From Purpureocillium takamizusanense (lineage: Eukaryota > Ascomycota > Sordariomycetes > Hypocreales > Ophiocordycipitaceae): a DNA stretch of 64,000 nucleotides. The notes under the pieces were generated by a model that made no database searches, had not been told where the DNA came from, and was given only the letters and a program-made list of their open reading frames with translations. Where the stretch lies: the NCBI RefSeq assembly GCF_022605165.1, contig NC_063072.1, forward strand, positions 1,426,001-1,490,000, read 5' to 3'. Of the stretch, positions 21,540-32,735 are shown one piece after another. Position numbers and translations under genes: made by a program. Within the stretch, counting starts at the first letter, position 1. Every line of letters starts with the position of its first letter.

Positions 21540-22097
21540 TTAACAGAGTCCTTTGCAAGTCGCAGTACTGAAGTCGATTGTGAGGTGTCCCGCGTGATCC
21601 CCCTCTCCAAACGCAACATCGCCACATTTTCTTCCGCAGAGGTCGTTCCTATCATGGCGGGTGATAAGGTCGTTGAGACCGCGGACGAGACCCGGTCTGT
21701 CCATGGGTTTATCCTTGGGGAACCCCCACGGGGAGAGGCAAAACCCTCCACCTCCAAACTGGTAGCACGCGATGTTTTCTCCGTTCTTGAACTTCCTATC
21801 GGACTTGGACCTCAAGGCTTCGTCCTGCAAGTACCCGAGAACGGCTATGGGCCTGTCCGGTCGCCGGACTTTTCCATACTTGTCCTCGTCCCACGCCTGA
21901 AGCCTCATAGCCCACCGGTCCGGTTCCGTCAGGAACTCGGTGCATTCGCGGCTCATCCCCATGCACTGCCAATAGTGCTTATTGACACCCTTGATGACGT
22001 TGCGCCGCGTGACCGTTGCCGTTGAATTCGCCGGCGCCGGCGCCGCAAGCAGCGGCGTGGCCGCGGCGGCGACGAAGAACAGGTGGCTGAGACGCAT
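21540..22097 (-). CDS. secreted cysteine-rich protein with KP4-like killer-toxin fold
   Basis: Single exon of 185 residues starting at the Met with a clear signal peptide (MRLSHLFFVAAAATPLLA), cleaved about residue 19-22. Upstream in-frame Met residues precede no sensible sequence and are treated as 5' UTR. The mature part has eight cysteines. Their order and the closing pattern (CGRKCGD, then GHLTIDF, then CKGLC) match the fungal KP4-like family, whose founding member is a viral killer toxin that blocks calcium channels of competing fungi. Chromosomal KP4-like genes are found in several ascomycetes as secreted antifungal or effector-like proteins. This copy is longer than the toxin because of a charged segment between the first two and later cysteines. 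No break is seen. The family call rests on the pattern seen by eye. Confidence 0.65.
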   Translation of the reverse strand: MRLSHLFFVAAAATPLLAAPAPANSTATVTRRNVIKGVNKHYWQCMGMSRECTEFLTEPDRWAMRLQAWDEDKYGKVRRPDRPIAVLGYLQDEALRSKSDRKFKNGENIACYQFGGGGFCLSPWGFPKDKPMDRPGLVRGLNDLITRHDRNDLCGRKCGDVAFGEGDHAGHLTIDFSTATCKGLC

Positions 22098-23715
22098 CTG
22101 AGGGAAGGGGGGAGAGGGGGAGGGAGGATGGCTGTCAGCGGACGCGGGGAGTCGCGAAGAAGAAGAAGGGGGATCACAAACTTTTGAGCCGAGCCGAGCC
22201 GCGCGCGGAAAGGGGGTTGGCTTGAACGAGACTGGCTTGCCCTTGGAAGAAGCCTTGCGAGAGCGTGAGATCAAGGTATTATTATGATGATAATATCAAG
22301 TTGTCGATTGATTGAGCAGGCGAATTGCGTCTTCGCGCCCACCGTTGCGTATGCAAAGAGAAAGGACAATAAGAGTCCGTCGGGCCTCTTATATATATCT
22401 AGGTATTATACCTACATGTCTTGCACACACACACACACACGCCTTCTTCCCAAAAGGCATCGTCGCATGCCGCACAACACAAGACTGCGGAGGCAAAACA
22501 CACACACTCATATTTTTGGCAATAGTAACCCTCTCCCTCCCTCCCTCCCTCCCTCCATCTCTCGTCAGTAGATCTGACGCGGGTTTCATCGCATCGTGGT
22601 TGCACTGGGCAGGCCAGCCAGCGAGCGCGGGCGGGCGGGCGGTGCGAGCTTCGGTCCCCGGATGGTCCATGACCTGCCGCACACGCCGCCTTTTTCTCTT
22701 CCCACGACACAGTCAACGGGTGGCCTTTTTTTTTCTTCTCCCCCCCCCGTTTCGTTTCATCGACTTGTCTCTCCTATTTTCGAGTTACTTCAGGTTCGTT
22801 AGTAGTGATAGTAGTAACCTCCGGGCACGCGACGCTGCTACTACTAGGCGGTCCTTCCCCCCCCCCCCCCTCTCGGGACACGATGCTGCTGCTCCTGCTG
22901 CGTGCGACTGCGAAACGGCCGACAGTATCTCGCCGGCCCATAGCTCCCTCTCCCAGTTCCGCCGCGATGATAATCTTCCCTGTCGGGGGTTTGCTAGCGG
23001 CAGTCGGGCGCGAAGCGCGCTCTGGGCTGGTTGTTGCCCCCCCCCCCCCCCCCTCAACCCAGCGTTTAATAGCTTGGCTCGCCCCTTTGCCCGCGCGCGT
23101 CCAGGCTTCGGGGAGGGGGAGGGCGGCAGGTGACCCATCGTGATATGGATAGAACGACGAGGAGGAGGAGGAGAAGGGGGAGGAGCAGGGGCTCTCGTGT
23201 TTGTTTGCTGTGCATGCGTTACGGCACTGAGTCAATCGCGGGCGGTGGTTTGCAATAATGTTGTTCGGGCGGCTCTATGTCATGGAACGGAAGCCGTTGC
23301 CGGTCCATCACGCGCGCGGACATGTTTGCAAGCAAGCTTGTCTCTCGACTTTCACAGTAGACGAGACAATTTGGTATTAAACACGTCGTCACAGACGTTT
23401 GGGGGCCGGGAGAGTAGAGTAGGCTGATGAGCGTCGAATAAACCGCCCGACTAGTCATATAATCACCTGCGCAGAGGCATGCTTCACGAGACGGCCGGTC
23501 CCCTTCCCTTGGCGGCGTGTGTGGTGGTGGTGGTGGTGAAGGGGTGATGTGTGACACGGGCAAACACCACCCACCCTCTACTTACACCATGGCCGTCTCT
23601 GTTTCCGAATATATATATCCCCCGCCTATTGGCTCTAGCGCGGCATTCTACAATCGATGTCACTGGGTATCGTATCGTACGCTATAATTATACCCGCAAA
23701 GCTACAGGGCTCAAC
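22098..23715. other. intergenic region rich in simple repeats
   Basis: This 1.6-kb region holds the KP4-like promoter and the upstream region of the next membrane protein. It contains a (CA)n run at 22424-22440, a (TCCC)n run near 22533-22556, and C-homopolymers of 14 nt (22857-22870) and 17 nt (23037-23053). No gene is supported in either strand. Confidence 0.5.
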
Positions 23716-24054
23716 ATGTATGCGAGAGACGGCGGCGGCGAGGGCGCCGGACGGGGCGATCTGGTCAAGCGAGACGCCGACGGCCTGCTGATCTTCTGGA
23801 TCGTCGCGGGCATCGGCATCGCCATCTCAATAGCAATGTTCTGTTGCATCTACTTTAATGGCAGGAAACGACGCGGCCGCGGGGGCAGAAGCCACGGCGG
23901 CGGCCATCAGAGCGGCGGTCGAGCCGGCGGTGGCGGCGGCGGTGGCGGCGGCGGCGGGTTCGGACACGGAATGGGGGACATCGAGATGGGCGGACCACAC
24001 ATGCCGCCGCCGCCGCCAGGCCGTGGCAGGCATCGGGGGGGCAACACGATGTAG
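23716..24054 (+). CDS. small single-pass membrane protein with glycine-rich tail
   Basis: Single exon, 112 residues. A polar, glycine-rich N-terminus of about 25 residues is followed by one membrane segment (LLIFWIVAGIGIAISIAMFCCIYF), then a basic stop-transfer patch (NGRKRRGRGG) and a low-complexity Gly/His-rich tail ending with a proline run (MPPPPPGRGR). By the positive-inside rule the tail faces the cytosol. There is no cleavable signal peptide. The frame is longer upstream but no ATG there has a meaningful sequence. It is the second of four such proteins on this strand. The family is not recognised. Confidence 0.6.
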   Translation: MYARDGGGEGAGRGDLVKRDADGLLIFWIVAGIGIAISIAMFCCIYFNGRKRRGRGGRSHGGGHQSGGRAGGGGGGGGGGGFGHGMGDIEMGGPHMPPPPPGRGRHRGGNTM

Positions 24055-24684
24055 CGGCCCAGGGACGAGGGCTCTGGCTGGATACACGTGTGCATATCAG
24101 AGCAGCCAGATAGACGAGAGACAACCAAGTGTCCAGACTATCGGATCCCCCTGCCGGGGATACGCCAGGTGTGCCCGTGAGTGAATGGCATCGGGAAGCG
24201 ACATGATGGAGGGAGGGGGGGGCCAGGAAGAGAGGAGCCCGTCTCTCTTTCTGGTTGGGACGCACAGAAGACGCGGTCACGAGGCCACTTATTCCTTGGT
24301 TACTGCGGGCGTGGCCCATGATGATGCGCCAGCGTGCCAAGGACGACGCAGCTTGCTTGTGCGACTCGCCGTTGTTGTCGTCGTCGTCGTCCCAATCTTG
24401 GCTGGCGTTTGCATCACCGACACCCGTGGCAAGGCATGTATTGCCAACGACAAGTGAACGAGTCGAGCTCTCCGGGCAAGGAGCGCGCCCTCTTCCTCTT
24501 CTCGATCCTCCTCCTCCTTCCCCTCCTCCTCCACCCAGCTACCGCTAAGTGCGTGTGAAGCGAGAGAGAAGAAGAGGACAAAAATTAACCGACTGCTTCG
24601 ACCAGGATTTCTGCGAGCGTCAACCCGGGCCGATATCCCAGGCACCACGCCCTTCGCAAAAACAACAGCCAGACGCCCGCCGCC
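24055..24684. other. intergenic region between two small membrane-protein genes
   Basis: About 630 bp. A long minus-strand open frame (24289-25221) crosses this gap and the next gene, but its arginine and leucine runs mirror the alanine/glycine repeats of the plus-strand gene. I see no real gene here; TC-rich sequence at 24490-24540 suggests a promoter. Confidence 0.45.
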
Positions 24685-24914
24685 ATGGCTATAGACGCGC
24701 CGCTCAGCGGACTCTCCCCAGGCGGAGGGGATGACTGCGGAGGAGGAGGAGCAGCGGTGGCGCCCCCGAACTGGACATGGTTCGGCCTCGGCTTCGCCTG
24801 CGGATACGGCACCTTCGTGGTGATGCTGGGTCTGTTCCTGGGCCGCCAGATGACGAAGCTGCCGTGGCTGTGGGAGGTGGAAATCGCCAAGCGGAGGCGC
24901 GAGGCGGAAGCAGA

Positions 24915-24946
<32 letters not shown>

Positions 24947-25011
24947 CAACTCGCGTGCCTCCTCCTCCACCAGCAACGTCGGTGAGCCTGTCGGATCCCT
25001 ACCACGCGTAA
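24685..25011 (+). CDS. small single-pass membrane protein with alanine-run tail
   Basis: Single exon, 108 residues, with an excellent start context (GCCGCCATGG). The Gly-rich N-terminus (about 30 residues) contains an NWT sequon directly before the single membrane segment (WFGLGFACGYGTFVVMLGLFLG). A basic/acidic helix follows (EVEIAKRRREAEAEAA), running into a ten-alanine tract and a proline run (VPPPPPATS). The likely topology is N-out, C-in. There is no recognisable domain. It lies between two other small single-pass membrane protein genes on the same strand and shares with two of them a small-residue-rich membrane helix. Confidence 0.62.
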
Positions 25012-25481
25012 ATGGAGAGACCATCCGACCTCCGGGAGGGAGATTTGAAGGCGAGACGACATCGGACAGAACTGCCTCTTCCCCCTCCGCGTGGGTCTGC
25101 TCGGGGGGAGGAAGGGGGGAGGGGAACGGGCGTCTATGCGGGACACAAGCAAGCAAGCAAGCAGCAACCTCGATTCACCGCCTAGAGGGGTCGCAAAGTA
25201 AAGCCAGCCTGACGCGGGCACCTCGTTCGAGCGGCAATCATTTAAAAGGCTGGCCTCGGGGCCTGTCTCATTGTCGGGCCTCTCTTATTTTTCGTGCTTT
25301 GGATTTTCCTAGGAGAGGTTCCCTAACCGAGTGAGTGTTGGGTCGACGACGAGAGAGGGAGAAGGAAAAAAAAGTCGACGATCACGACAAAGCAAATGAG
25401 CGACCACCAACGCGAGCCGGACACGCACGCACGCACGCACGCAGTCACTCACTCGAGGACCCTCACCACACCCGCTCCAGC
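25012..25481. other. intergenic region
   Basis: This 470-bp gap has short direct repeats (CAAG near 25146-25163 and CACG at 25423-25442) and is GA-rich just before the next start codon. No coding frame is supported. Confidence 0.45.
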
Positions 25482-25736
25482 ATGGCAAGAGGCAAAGTCC
25501 AAGCGAGGTCCTCGAAAGAGGAAATCATCGGCGGGCTGGTCATCGGCTGCGTGCTGGGCGTCGTCGCCTTCGTCGTCAGCTTCCTCGCGCTCTTCTTCGT
25601 CAAGGCCTGGTTCGTCAACAGGCGGGCCGCGGCGGCGCACCATGACAGTGGTCCTCGGGCGCGACGGCGGCGGCGGCAACCGCAGCCACGGCAACCGAAT
25701 GATCAACACGGCCGGCCGCGGATGGCGGAGGTTTGA
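25482..25736 (+). CDS. very small single-pass membrane protein with arginine-rich tail
   Basis: Single exon, 84 residues. The N-terminus is short and charged (MARGKVQARSSKEE), followed by one long membrane segment (IIGGLVIGCVLGVVAFVVSF and a further LALFFVKAW). The tail is strongly basic (RARRRRRQ) and Pro/Gln-rich. The IGC-x-LG pattern at the start of the membrane helix also occurs in the polyglutamine membrane protein at 20.5 kb. No known family is recognised. It would easily be missed by gene finders because of its size. Confidence 0.55.
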   Translation: MARGKVQARSSKEEIIGGLVIGCVLGVVAFVVSFLALFFVKAWFVNRRAAAAHHDSGPRARRRRRQPQPRQPNDQHGRPRMAEV

Positions 25737-27250
25737 GACAGGGCAGGGCGTTGGGGACCGGGGGACGTGGGAAGGGTCCAGCAAAAACGGTATCTGTCGC
25801 GGCGGAGTGTTGTCGAGGAGGGCTGGAGGACGGAAAGCTGGGCAGGCGATGCGACGGCTGGTGGGAGACTGGGAGCATGGGAGCCCGCCCTCAGGATGGG
25901 GTGGTGTGGCATTGGCTTTCTTGGCGGCATTTTGCTGAAATGATGATGATGGTGATGATGATGGTGACGAACCGGTCATCTGCAATTTTTCTTAATTATG
26001 ATTGATTACTACCTACGTGCTACTATATCATGCCAACCCCTCGTCCCTCGCGCACTTGTTGGGCGGGAGAGCCTGGGCAGTACAGTACGAAGTACTTCGG
26101 CAGGGTCGTCACGTGATGGCGCGTAATCGGCGACGCGACCCTATCGCGAAGTCACTTTGTGAAGCGGCCCCTGCCTCGACGACCACCATCCCAGCGCGGA
26201 GAACCAGTCCAGCAGCACGCATCCGCAGCTACCTAGGCGGGCAGGTAGGCAATGGACATTGCCCGCGGCGCCCGTCGCGCCCGTCATGTCGCCGCCAATG
26301 CCGCCGCCGCCACTACCAATGCGACCCCAGGCGCCGGGACAAATCGCCCCTCAGGCGATGATGATGATGATAACGATGATGTGGCGGTGACGCCAGCAGC
26401 AGCCCGGGCAGCGCGTCCCGCCGCTGCTGCAGCGCTACCACCACGGGCACTGGCAGCTACGACAACGCCCGACAACGGCAACGCCAATGGCAACGGCCGC
26501 GGCAACAGCTACGGCCTCGACGAGCAGGAGCAGCCTCGCCGCCACCAGCGCGAGCCCCCCGCCCTGAATCGCGCCATGAGACGCGCCGCCGTTGATGCAG
26601 CTGCGGCGGCGACGGCCGTGGCCCAGCAGCTGGAGCCGCACCACCACCGCACGCCTGAGCAGGCCCGTCACCACCAACCCCACCATCACCGCAATCATCA
26701 CCATCATCGCGTGCGCCAGCATGCATCACCACCCGCCGCTGCTGGGCCGCCGCCCCCGCATCCCTTTCGTCTCCACCGGTGTAAGTGAACACGACGCCTT
26801 GTTTTTGATATAGTATATTATCCAGCCACGGCGCGTTTGCGGGCAGTCCCAATTCCAGGCGAGAGTCGTCGCCCAAGCGGGCATCCATCCCGGCGCGGAC
26901 TCGCCCAGAAAGGTAGCGCCTTTCGCTGAACAGGCAAAGGCGGCAGCGGCCTCGCCAATTGCCACTTGCCAATGCCCAGCCCGACCACCAATCTCGCCTT
27001 GATTAATTACACGGATTCATGAATCCATTGTTCAGCCTTCGTTTGCTCGGGAATTGGCCCAGGAGTTCAACCTCTGCATTCGCCCACGCCCGCGGCGCCT
27101 GCTCCGCAAACCTGCCCTTCTCCATCGTCCTGCACACACCACGTTCACTCTCATTTTTCGCACACTCCTTTGCCGCTGCCTTCACTCGTTTACAAACCTT
27201 CGGGTTCGCCATCTTATTTGCAAGCCTCGTGTTGATGATCCTTCTGCATC
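25737..27250. other. region with one doubtful low-complexity frame
   Basis: About 1.5 kb before APC10. A plus-strand frame at 26252-26788 (178 codons from ATG) is rich in Ala, Asp runs, Asn and His, with no domain. The opposite strand has a hydrophobic frame at 26435-26722 that also cannot be excluded. Both look like readings of the same GCN/CAC repeats. I do not annotate either as a gene. The last 250 bp are pyrimidine-rich and likely the APC10 promoter and leader. Confidence 0.35.
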
Positions 27251-28612
27251 ATGTTCTACGCACCCAACGCCGGACCGACTCCGCCGTCTAGCCCTCCATC
27301 GGTCGACGTGACCTCGCCCGTTCCAATTTACCAGGATCCCGAGGAGCGCGTCTCTCGCCTCCCGCTGCAGGAACTGTCCATCACACCCTTTGGGGACGTG
27401 GCTACGCATCGAGGACCTTCGTCCCGGCCCATGCCCTCCATTGACAAGGAAAACTACTCGGCCCTGAGATCGGCCCTCGACCACCGCGAGCAAGTGCTTG
27501 TCCAGCGAACCGAGGACGTGGCCCACGCCCTCGATCAGATGCGCTACTATCGAAATTTGCTTCAGCAGTCTCTTGCCGAGTTTTCGTCCGCATCCTCCGC
27601 CGTGGCTGACCCAGACCAACTCTCTGCAGCCGCCCACATGAGCGCCAACACACGCCTCAGCATGCCTCTCGATTCGGACGAGTCCAGCTCCGAGCCGGAC
27701 CTCAGCGTCCTCGGCATGGCACGCGCTGGAAACGCCGGCGTGGATCATCAGATGAACACAATGGCCTACGACGAGGACGAAGTTCTGTCCCAGGAGCAGT
27801 ACGAGGACACCAGCCTCGAGGATCCCGCCGAGGAGCACGACGTGGCTCCCCTCTTCGACCCAGCCACGGTCGGTCTCAAGGAGATTTCGAACCTTGGCAA
27901 ATTCACCGTCAGCAGCCACAAGCCCGGCTGTGGTGTCGACGAACTGCGCAGCGACGACCTCAAGATGTACTGGCAGTGAGTCTCGATCCCTACCCGGGCT
28001 TTCCATCCTACGATTGTCGCCGCCCGGGTCTAACCTCGCCGTGTCAGATCGGATGGCCCTCAGCCCCATAAACTCACCATCTACTTTGTCAAACGGGTCG
28101 GCATTCGTGACATCCGCTTCTTTGTCGACTACAACGAGGACGAGTCCTACACCCCCACCAAGATCGTCTTCAGGTCCGGCACGAGCGAGAATCACCTGAT
28201 CGAGTTCGCCACCATGAACCTCGACAGCCCCGTCGGATGGCAGCAAGTGCCCATCGCCGGCGCCGGAGGCGAGCCGGATGGAAACACCCTCGTCTCCTGG
28301 GTGCTCCAGATGCAGATTCTCGAGAACCATCAGAACGGCAAGGACACGCACCTGCGTGGCATCAAGATCTACGCCTTTGACGCCGACGCGGCCGCCGGGC
28401 AGGAGACGGTCCCCGCGGGCGGCGACGACTCTGACGAGAACGACAATGACGATTTCGACGCCATGGACGTGAGTGCCGACGACGACACGGGCCAAGCTGG
28501 CTCTAGCGACAAACTGGGCGACATTGCCCGGATTCTGGCCGCGGCCAGACTCGAGTCCGGCGACACTGGACTCACCCTCCCCGACTTTATGCGCGAGCCG
28601 GAAATCCGTTGA
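27251..28612 (+). CDS. APC10: anaphase-promoting complex subunit 10 (DOC1)
   Basis: Two exons, 27251-27975 and 28048-28612, with a 72-nt intron; 429 residues. The DOC domain begins about residue 205 (KEISNLGKFTVSSHKPGCGV, then DDLKMYWQSDGPQPHKLTI), crosses the intron and runs to about residue 350; the sequence is a textbook match to Apc10/Doc1. This subunit helps the APC/C ubiquitin ligase bind D-box substrates and supports processive ubiquitination in mitosis. The first 200 residues are a fungal extension with a helical stretch and acidic, Ser-rich disorder. The C-terminal tail is very acidic. Yeast Doc1 (283 residues) and human APC10 (185) are shorter. The intron splits the conserved YWQSDG motif, and the chosen acceptor restores it exactly. 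Confidence 0.95.
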
Positions 28613-31538
28613 GGAGACAAAGACGGCGCTACAGAGGGGAGAGAGTGAAACGAGCCGGGCAGCGAACGGTGGAAGTGGAGCCAACGTACGTATACTTTGT
28701 ACGAAGTCTGGACGATGCCATGATGATATGTGCATGATCCCAACCAAGGGCGCAAGGACGGTAGGGCCGCTTAAGGCGTTGATGGAACATTCGGGAACCC
28801 TGTAACACACACGAGCTGCGTCTCTGGAGTTGCATGTAATTCTTCAGAGGATGGAGATATGGGGACGATATCGGGTTTTGTGTTAGGGCAACGGCCCCAA
28901 TAGGAGTGCGACTTTACTATCCTTTCACGCTGGGTGTCAACGGCTGGTGGCTTCGGGATCTGGCCGCACAGCGTGTGTCGTTCGCCGGGACGGAGCAACT
29001 GCAAGACAGACATGTGCAGTATACCTTGGCTCGGCCCAACCGGCCATGGTAATAACCCCGGCGCTGCCTGTCGTGGCTGTGCGGCGGCCCGGCTGGGTCC
29101 CGTGAGACGGTGCGGAGGCGCAAGAGCGCTTGCTTATCCTTTTGACATCCTGTAAGGCTCTCTCAGCAGCAGTGACTACTAACAAAGCTACAAGTGCAAA
29201 ATAGTGGCTGTAGTCTGACATGACAGTGCCCGTTTGCCACGATTATGTGATGGCCGTCGCTGCGCGGCCCCTCGTGTCGGGAGCAATAGATTGTGCCACC
29301 TCAACGAGATCATCTAATAAACTTGCACAACGGCCGCAGTCGTCGCTGAGGTGGTCTAGGGTGGGGCACGGCCGCCCCGGCGGGGTGGGGAGATGGGGTT
29401 CGTAGATCAGCGACGCCCGGAGCAAACGCCGAGCGTCATCGCTGGGTCAACAACAGCGGCAACGGGGCGACGGGGGCGGCTGCGGGATGAGGCGAGACCG
29501 ACTCAGCCTTGTGTTGAATAAACACTCTCCACGCCACGGTGGTGAGCCGCGCAGGCAGGACAGTAGCCTTGCCCCCTTGGCGGAGTGGACGCTTCAGGGC
29601 GCATGCAAGCAAACAGGTCGGTCGGTCGGTCGGCGCCGCGATGGAGCCGGACCTGGGGACAAGCAAGCACCCTTGTAGCTACCTACCTTTCATCTTCCTC
29701 GTGACTGACTGACAACAGGCACATCCATAGCTCCCGTGGTATGGTTCGGGCGGCGGAGGCAGTGCAACGAGGAAGGGGGGGAGCCCTGCGCCGATAGGAG
29801 TCCCACCCAAGGTCGCCGCCCGAGGTGCTTTGCTTTTGAGATGCTGGCTGCTAAAGGCTGTAGAGGGACTGCTTTGAAGGTAGGGGCGGGACTGCACTTG
29901 CTCTGGGCAGGGTCTGGGCAGCCTACCAGACGGCTTCGCTTTCGTCGTATGACGCACTCGAAGACGCTGCCGAGACGCGCGCCAAGCTCGCGATGGGCAG
30001 GCAGTCTGGGGCGCGGGGGGGGCTTCGCTCCACTGCCGAAGGACACGGCCCCAGTGTCATCACATCAACAGTGACTAGGCACTAACTGACTAGGAAAGTC
30101 CAGCGCAAATAGGCAGCGAGCGAGCGAGCATCGGCGGCCAATAGTACGTACGCACGGGCACTTGGTATGGCTTTTCTGAGCGTCGGCATTTCGTGCTACC
30201 ATCTTGCTGCGACATGACACACGATTGATGGAGACATGTGGTGGAGGAGGCGACTTGGGGAAAAAAGGGCCAGAGCTCCTTTTCTTGTGATGCTCCCCCC
30301 TCGTCTGTGTGTGTGTGTGGTCTTGGCTACCTATGTTAGTACGAGCGCTGCTGCTGCTGCACCCTCGCCCGAGCTCAAGCAGGTAGTGGCGTGTGCATGC
30401 GCCCGGATGGCCAGACACCGGGCAGGCAGACGGGCGGCGCAGGGCAGGAGGCAGTGGACGGTGGTGGATGGTCGAGTTAGGCAGGCATTTCCTCAGGTGT
30501 CCCTTCAATGCCCCCCCCCCCCCCCGGGGGTGGCGGCTGCGGCCCCGCTCGGCCCAAGCGCCTTCCGATTGCACGAGTGAGGAGCGGCATCGCGGTGCAG
30601 GTTGAGCGCCCCAACCACAGCCTGCCTAGGTGCGCAGCGGACAGGTTCCTACCAGGTACCAAAGTACGAGGGGTGTATCGTTTCGTTTGCTGTGAGGTAC
30701 AGCACTGTACAGTATACTCACAGTCGCTAGTACCAAGGTAAGGTGGCTAGCAGCTCTCAACTAACTAAGTGAGCTTTTGCTCGACCAGCCATCTCCGACT
30801 CCTCTCTGTCTCTCCTACCCAGGGCGCATCGCTAGGCTTAATACCTAGCCGCAAGGATGTTGGTTAGCAGAATGGCAGGCACTACTAGCAGGCAGTGCAA
30901 CGAGCGATGGGTGCCCGGATGCCGGCCCATCATCATCATCATCACCACAACCACCACCACCACCAACCAGCCCGCACACCACCTTGTTCGGCCATCGCGT
31001 GCCGCCCGGCCTTCTCCACTCCACCGTCCCCGCCCCGGTCTTCCTGGGCAGCACAGCACACAGCGCGCAGCAGCTCTCAGTAGGTACTAACTAACGGGGC
31101 AACGCCCGCCGCCAAGACGAGGACGTCACGTCAGACATCCCAAGGTAATCCCTCCCCTCCCTCTCCACACGACGCCCCATGTTTGTCGTCCGCTTCACAC
31201 ATCACCGTCGCCTTTCACACGCTTATGAACTTGGCATTTATTTAACACCATCAATCTCCCCCCCCTTGCTCGCACACTGCACCCTCTCCATCCACCCATC
31301 CATCTTTAATAACCCCTCGTCGCACCACCTCTGGCAAAACATATACACATTTTGTCTGCACCGTCACCGCCTGTAACCGTCCACGTCGCACCATTGCCGA
31401 CGTCGTTCTTCCGATAGCCGTCCACCACTTGCTCGCCGTTTACTTATACGCACCTCGAGGAACCCACCCGCCGCAATAGCATCGTCGCGATCCGTCCCCG
31501 CCACGCTGGCATCAACAACTTCATCCACGGTGCCCATC
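28613..31538. other. long intergenic region before the stomatin gene
   Basis: About 2.9 kb without a supported gene. It contains GTAC-rich patches (28683-28706 and 30652-30735), a 15-nt C run directly followed by five G (30511-30530), a CAT/CAC-rich repeat (30928-30966), and a long pyrimidine-rich leader just before the stomatin start. Open frames here lack domains and overlap on both strands. Confidence 0.45.
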
Positions 31539-32735
31539 ATGTCCGCTGTCAACGGCGAGAGCTCCACCACCAAGCCTCATGGCGAAACGGCCGGCTTCGG
31601 CGGTGGCTTCCAGCCCCAGGGCAAGATGACCGTGCAGCCGCCAAAGAAGGAGGATCTCCAGAAAAGCTATGCCTCAATCGTGGGTGATGATGGCAACCCC
31701 AGCGGGTGGTACGGTAGTATGGGTATGTTCTATGGTCTCTCCAAGCCTTGCCTTCACGCTTCAGTCGCTCATCTGCCCATACAGTCAATACCCTGGGAGG
31801 GCTGATTGGAACGCTCGGCGCCGTCCCCTGCTGCATCTGCTGCCCGAACCCCTACAAGAATGTCCATCAGGGCAACGTCGGTCTTGTCACCAAGTTTGGT
31901 CGCTTCTACAAGGCTGTCGACCCCGGCCTGGTCCGCATCAACCCGCTCAGCGAGAGACTTATCCAGATCGACGTCAAAATTCAGACTGCCGAGGTCCCTG
32001 AGCAGATCTGCATGACCAAGGACAACGTCACTCTCCGCCTCACCTCTGTCATCTACTACCACATCGTTTCCCCTCACAAGGCCGCCTTTGGCATCTCCAA
32101 CGTCCGTCAGGCACTCATGGAGCGCACGCAGACCACACTACGCCATGTCGTCGGCGCACGCGTCCTCCAGGATGTCATCGAGCGCCGTGAAGAGATTGCC
32201 CAATCCATCGGCGAAATTATCGAAGACGTCGCCGCGGGCTGGGGAGTCGCTGTCGAGAGCATGCTCATCAAGGACATCATCTTCAGCCAGGAGTTGCAGG
32301 AGTCGCTCTCCATGGCCGCCCAGAGCAAGCGTATCGGTGAAAGCAAGATCATTGCCGCCAAGGCCGAGGTGAGAAACCCCCCCCCCCCGGTTCTCGGCCC
32401 ATTGCCTCCTTGCTTTTCGGAACTAACATGCCTCACCATAGGTCGAATCCGCCAAGCTGATGCGCCAGGCTGCCGACATCCTCAGCTCGGCTCCCGCCAT
32501 GCAAATCCGCTACCTCGAGGCCATGCAAGCCATGGCCAAGTCGGCCAACAGCAAGGTCATCTTCTTACCCGGCAGCAGCTCTCAGAGCCTCAATGCCGCC
32601 ATGGCCGCCCAGCAGAACCCGGAGGCCACTGGTGCTAGCGGCGCCGGCCATGACGGCCCTGCGCAATATGACTTTGGAGGTCAGGACCCTGGTCTGCAGC
32701 AGGCCATCAACGCCCGCGTCGTCGAGACTCTCTGA
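31539..32735 (+). CDS. stomatin-family (SPFH/band 7) membrane protein
   Basis: Three exons: 31539-31722, 31785-32368 and 32442-32735; 353 residues, all in phase. The disordered N-terminus ends at a short hydrophobic hairpin (NTLGGLIGTLGAV) directly followed by a palmitoylation-type cysteine cluster (PCCICCPNPY). The SPFH domain follows (VHQGNVGLVTKFGRFYKAV, then NVTLRLTSVIYYHI) with the helical coiled-coil part (RREEIAQSIGEIIEDVAAGW) and a small-residue tail. Stomatins form cholesterol- or ergosterol-associated oligomers on the inner leaflet and modulate channels or organise membrane domains. This is the plasma-membrane stomatin type, not the mitochondrial stomatin-like type, judging from the cysteine cluster and lack of a targeting peptide. 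The second intron starts with a 12-nt C run a few bases after the donor. Confidence 0.93.

Noticed and set aside
24289..25221. Minus-strand frame of 310 codons crossing two small membrane-protein loci
   Set aside because: Arg and Leu runs mirror Ala/Gly repeats of the plus-strand gene, which has a strong start context and a clear membrane helix.
26252..26788. 178-codon Ala/Asp/His-rich plus-strand frame and a hydrophobic frame opposite to it
   Set aside because: Both read the same trinucleotide repeats; no domain or conserved signal lets me prefer one.
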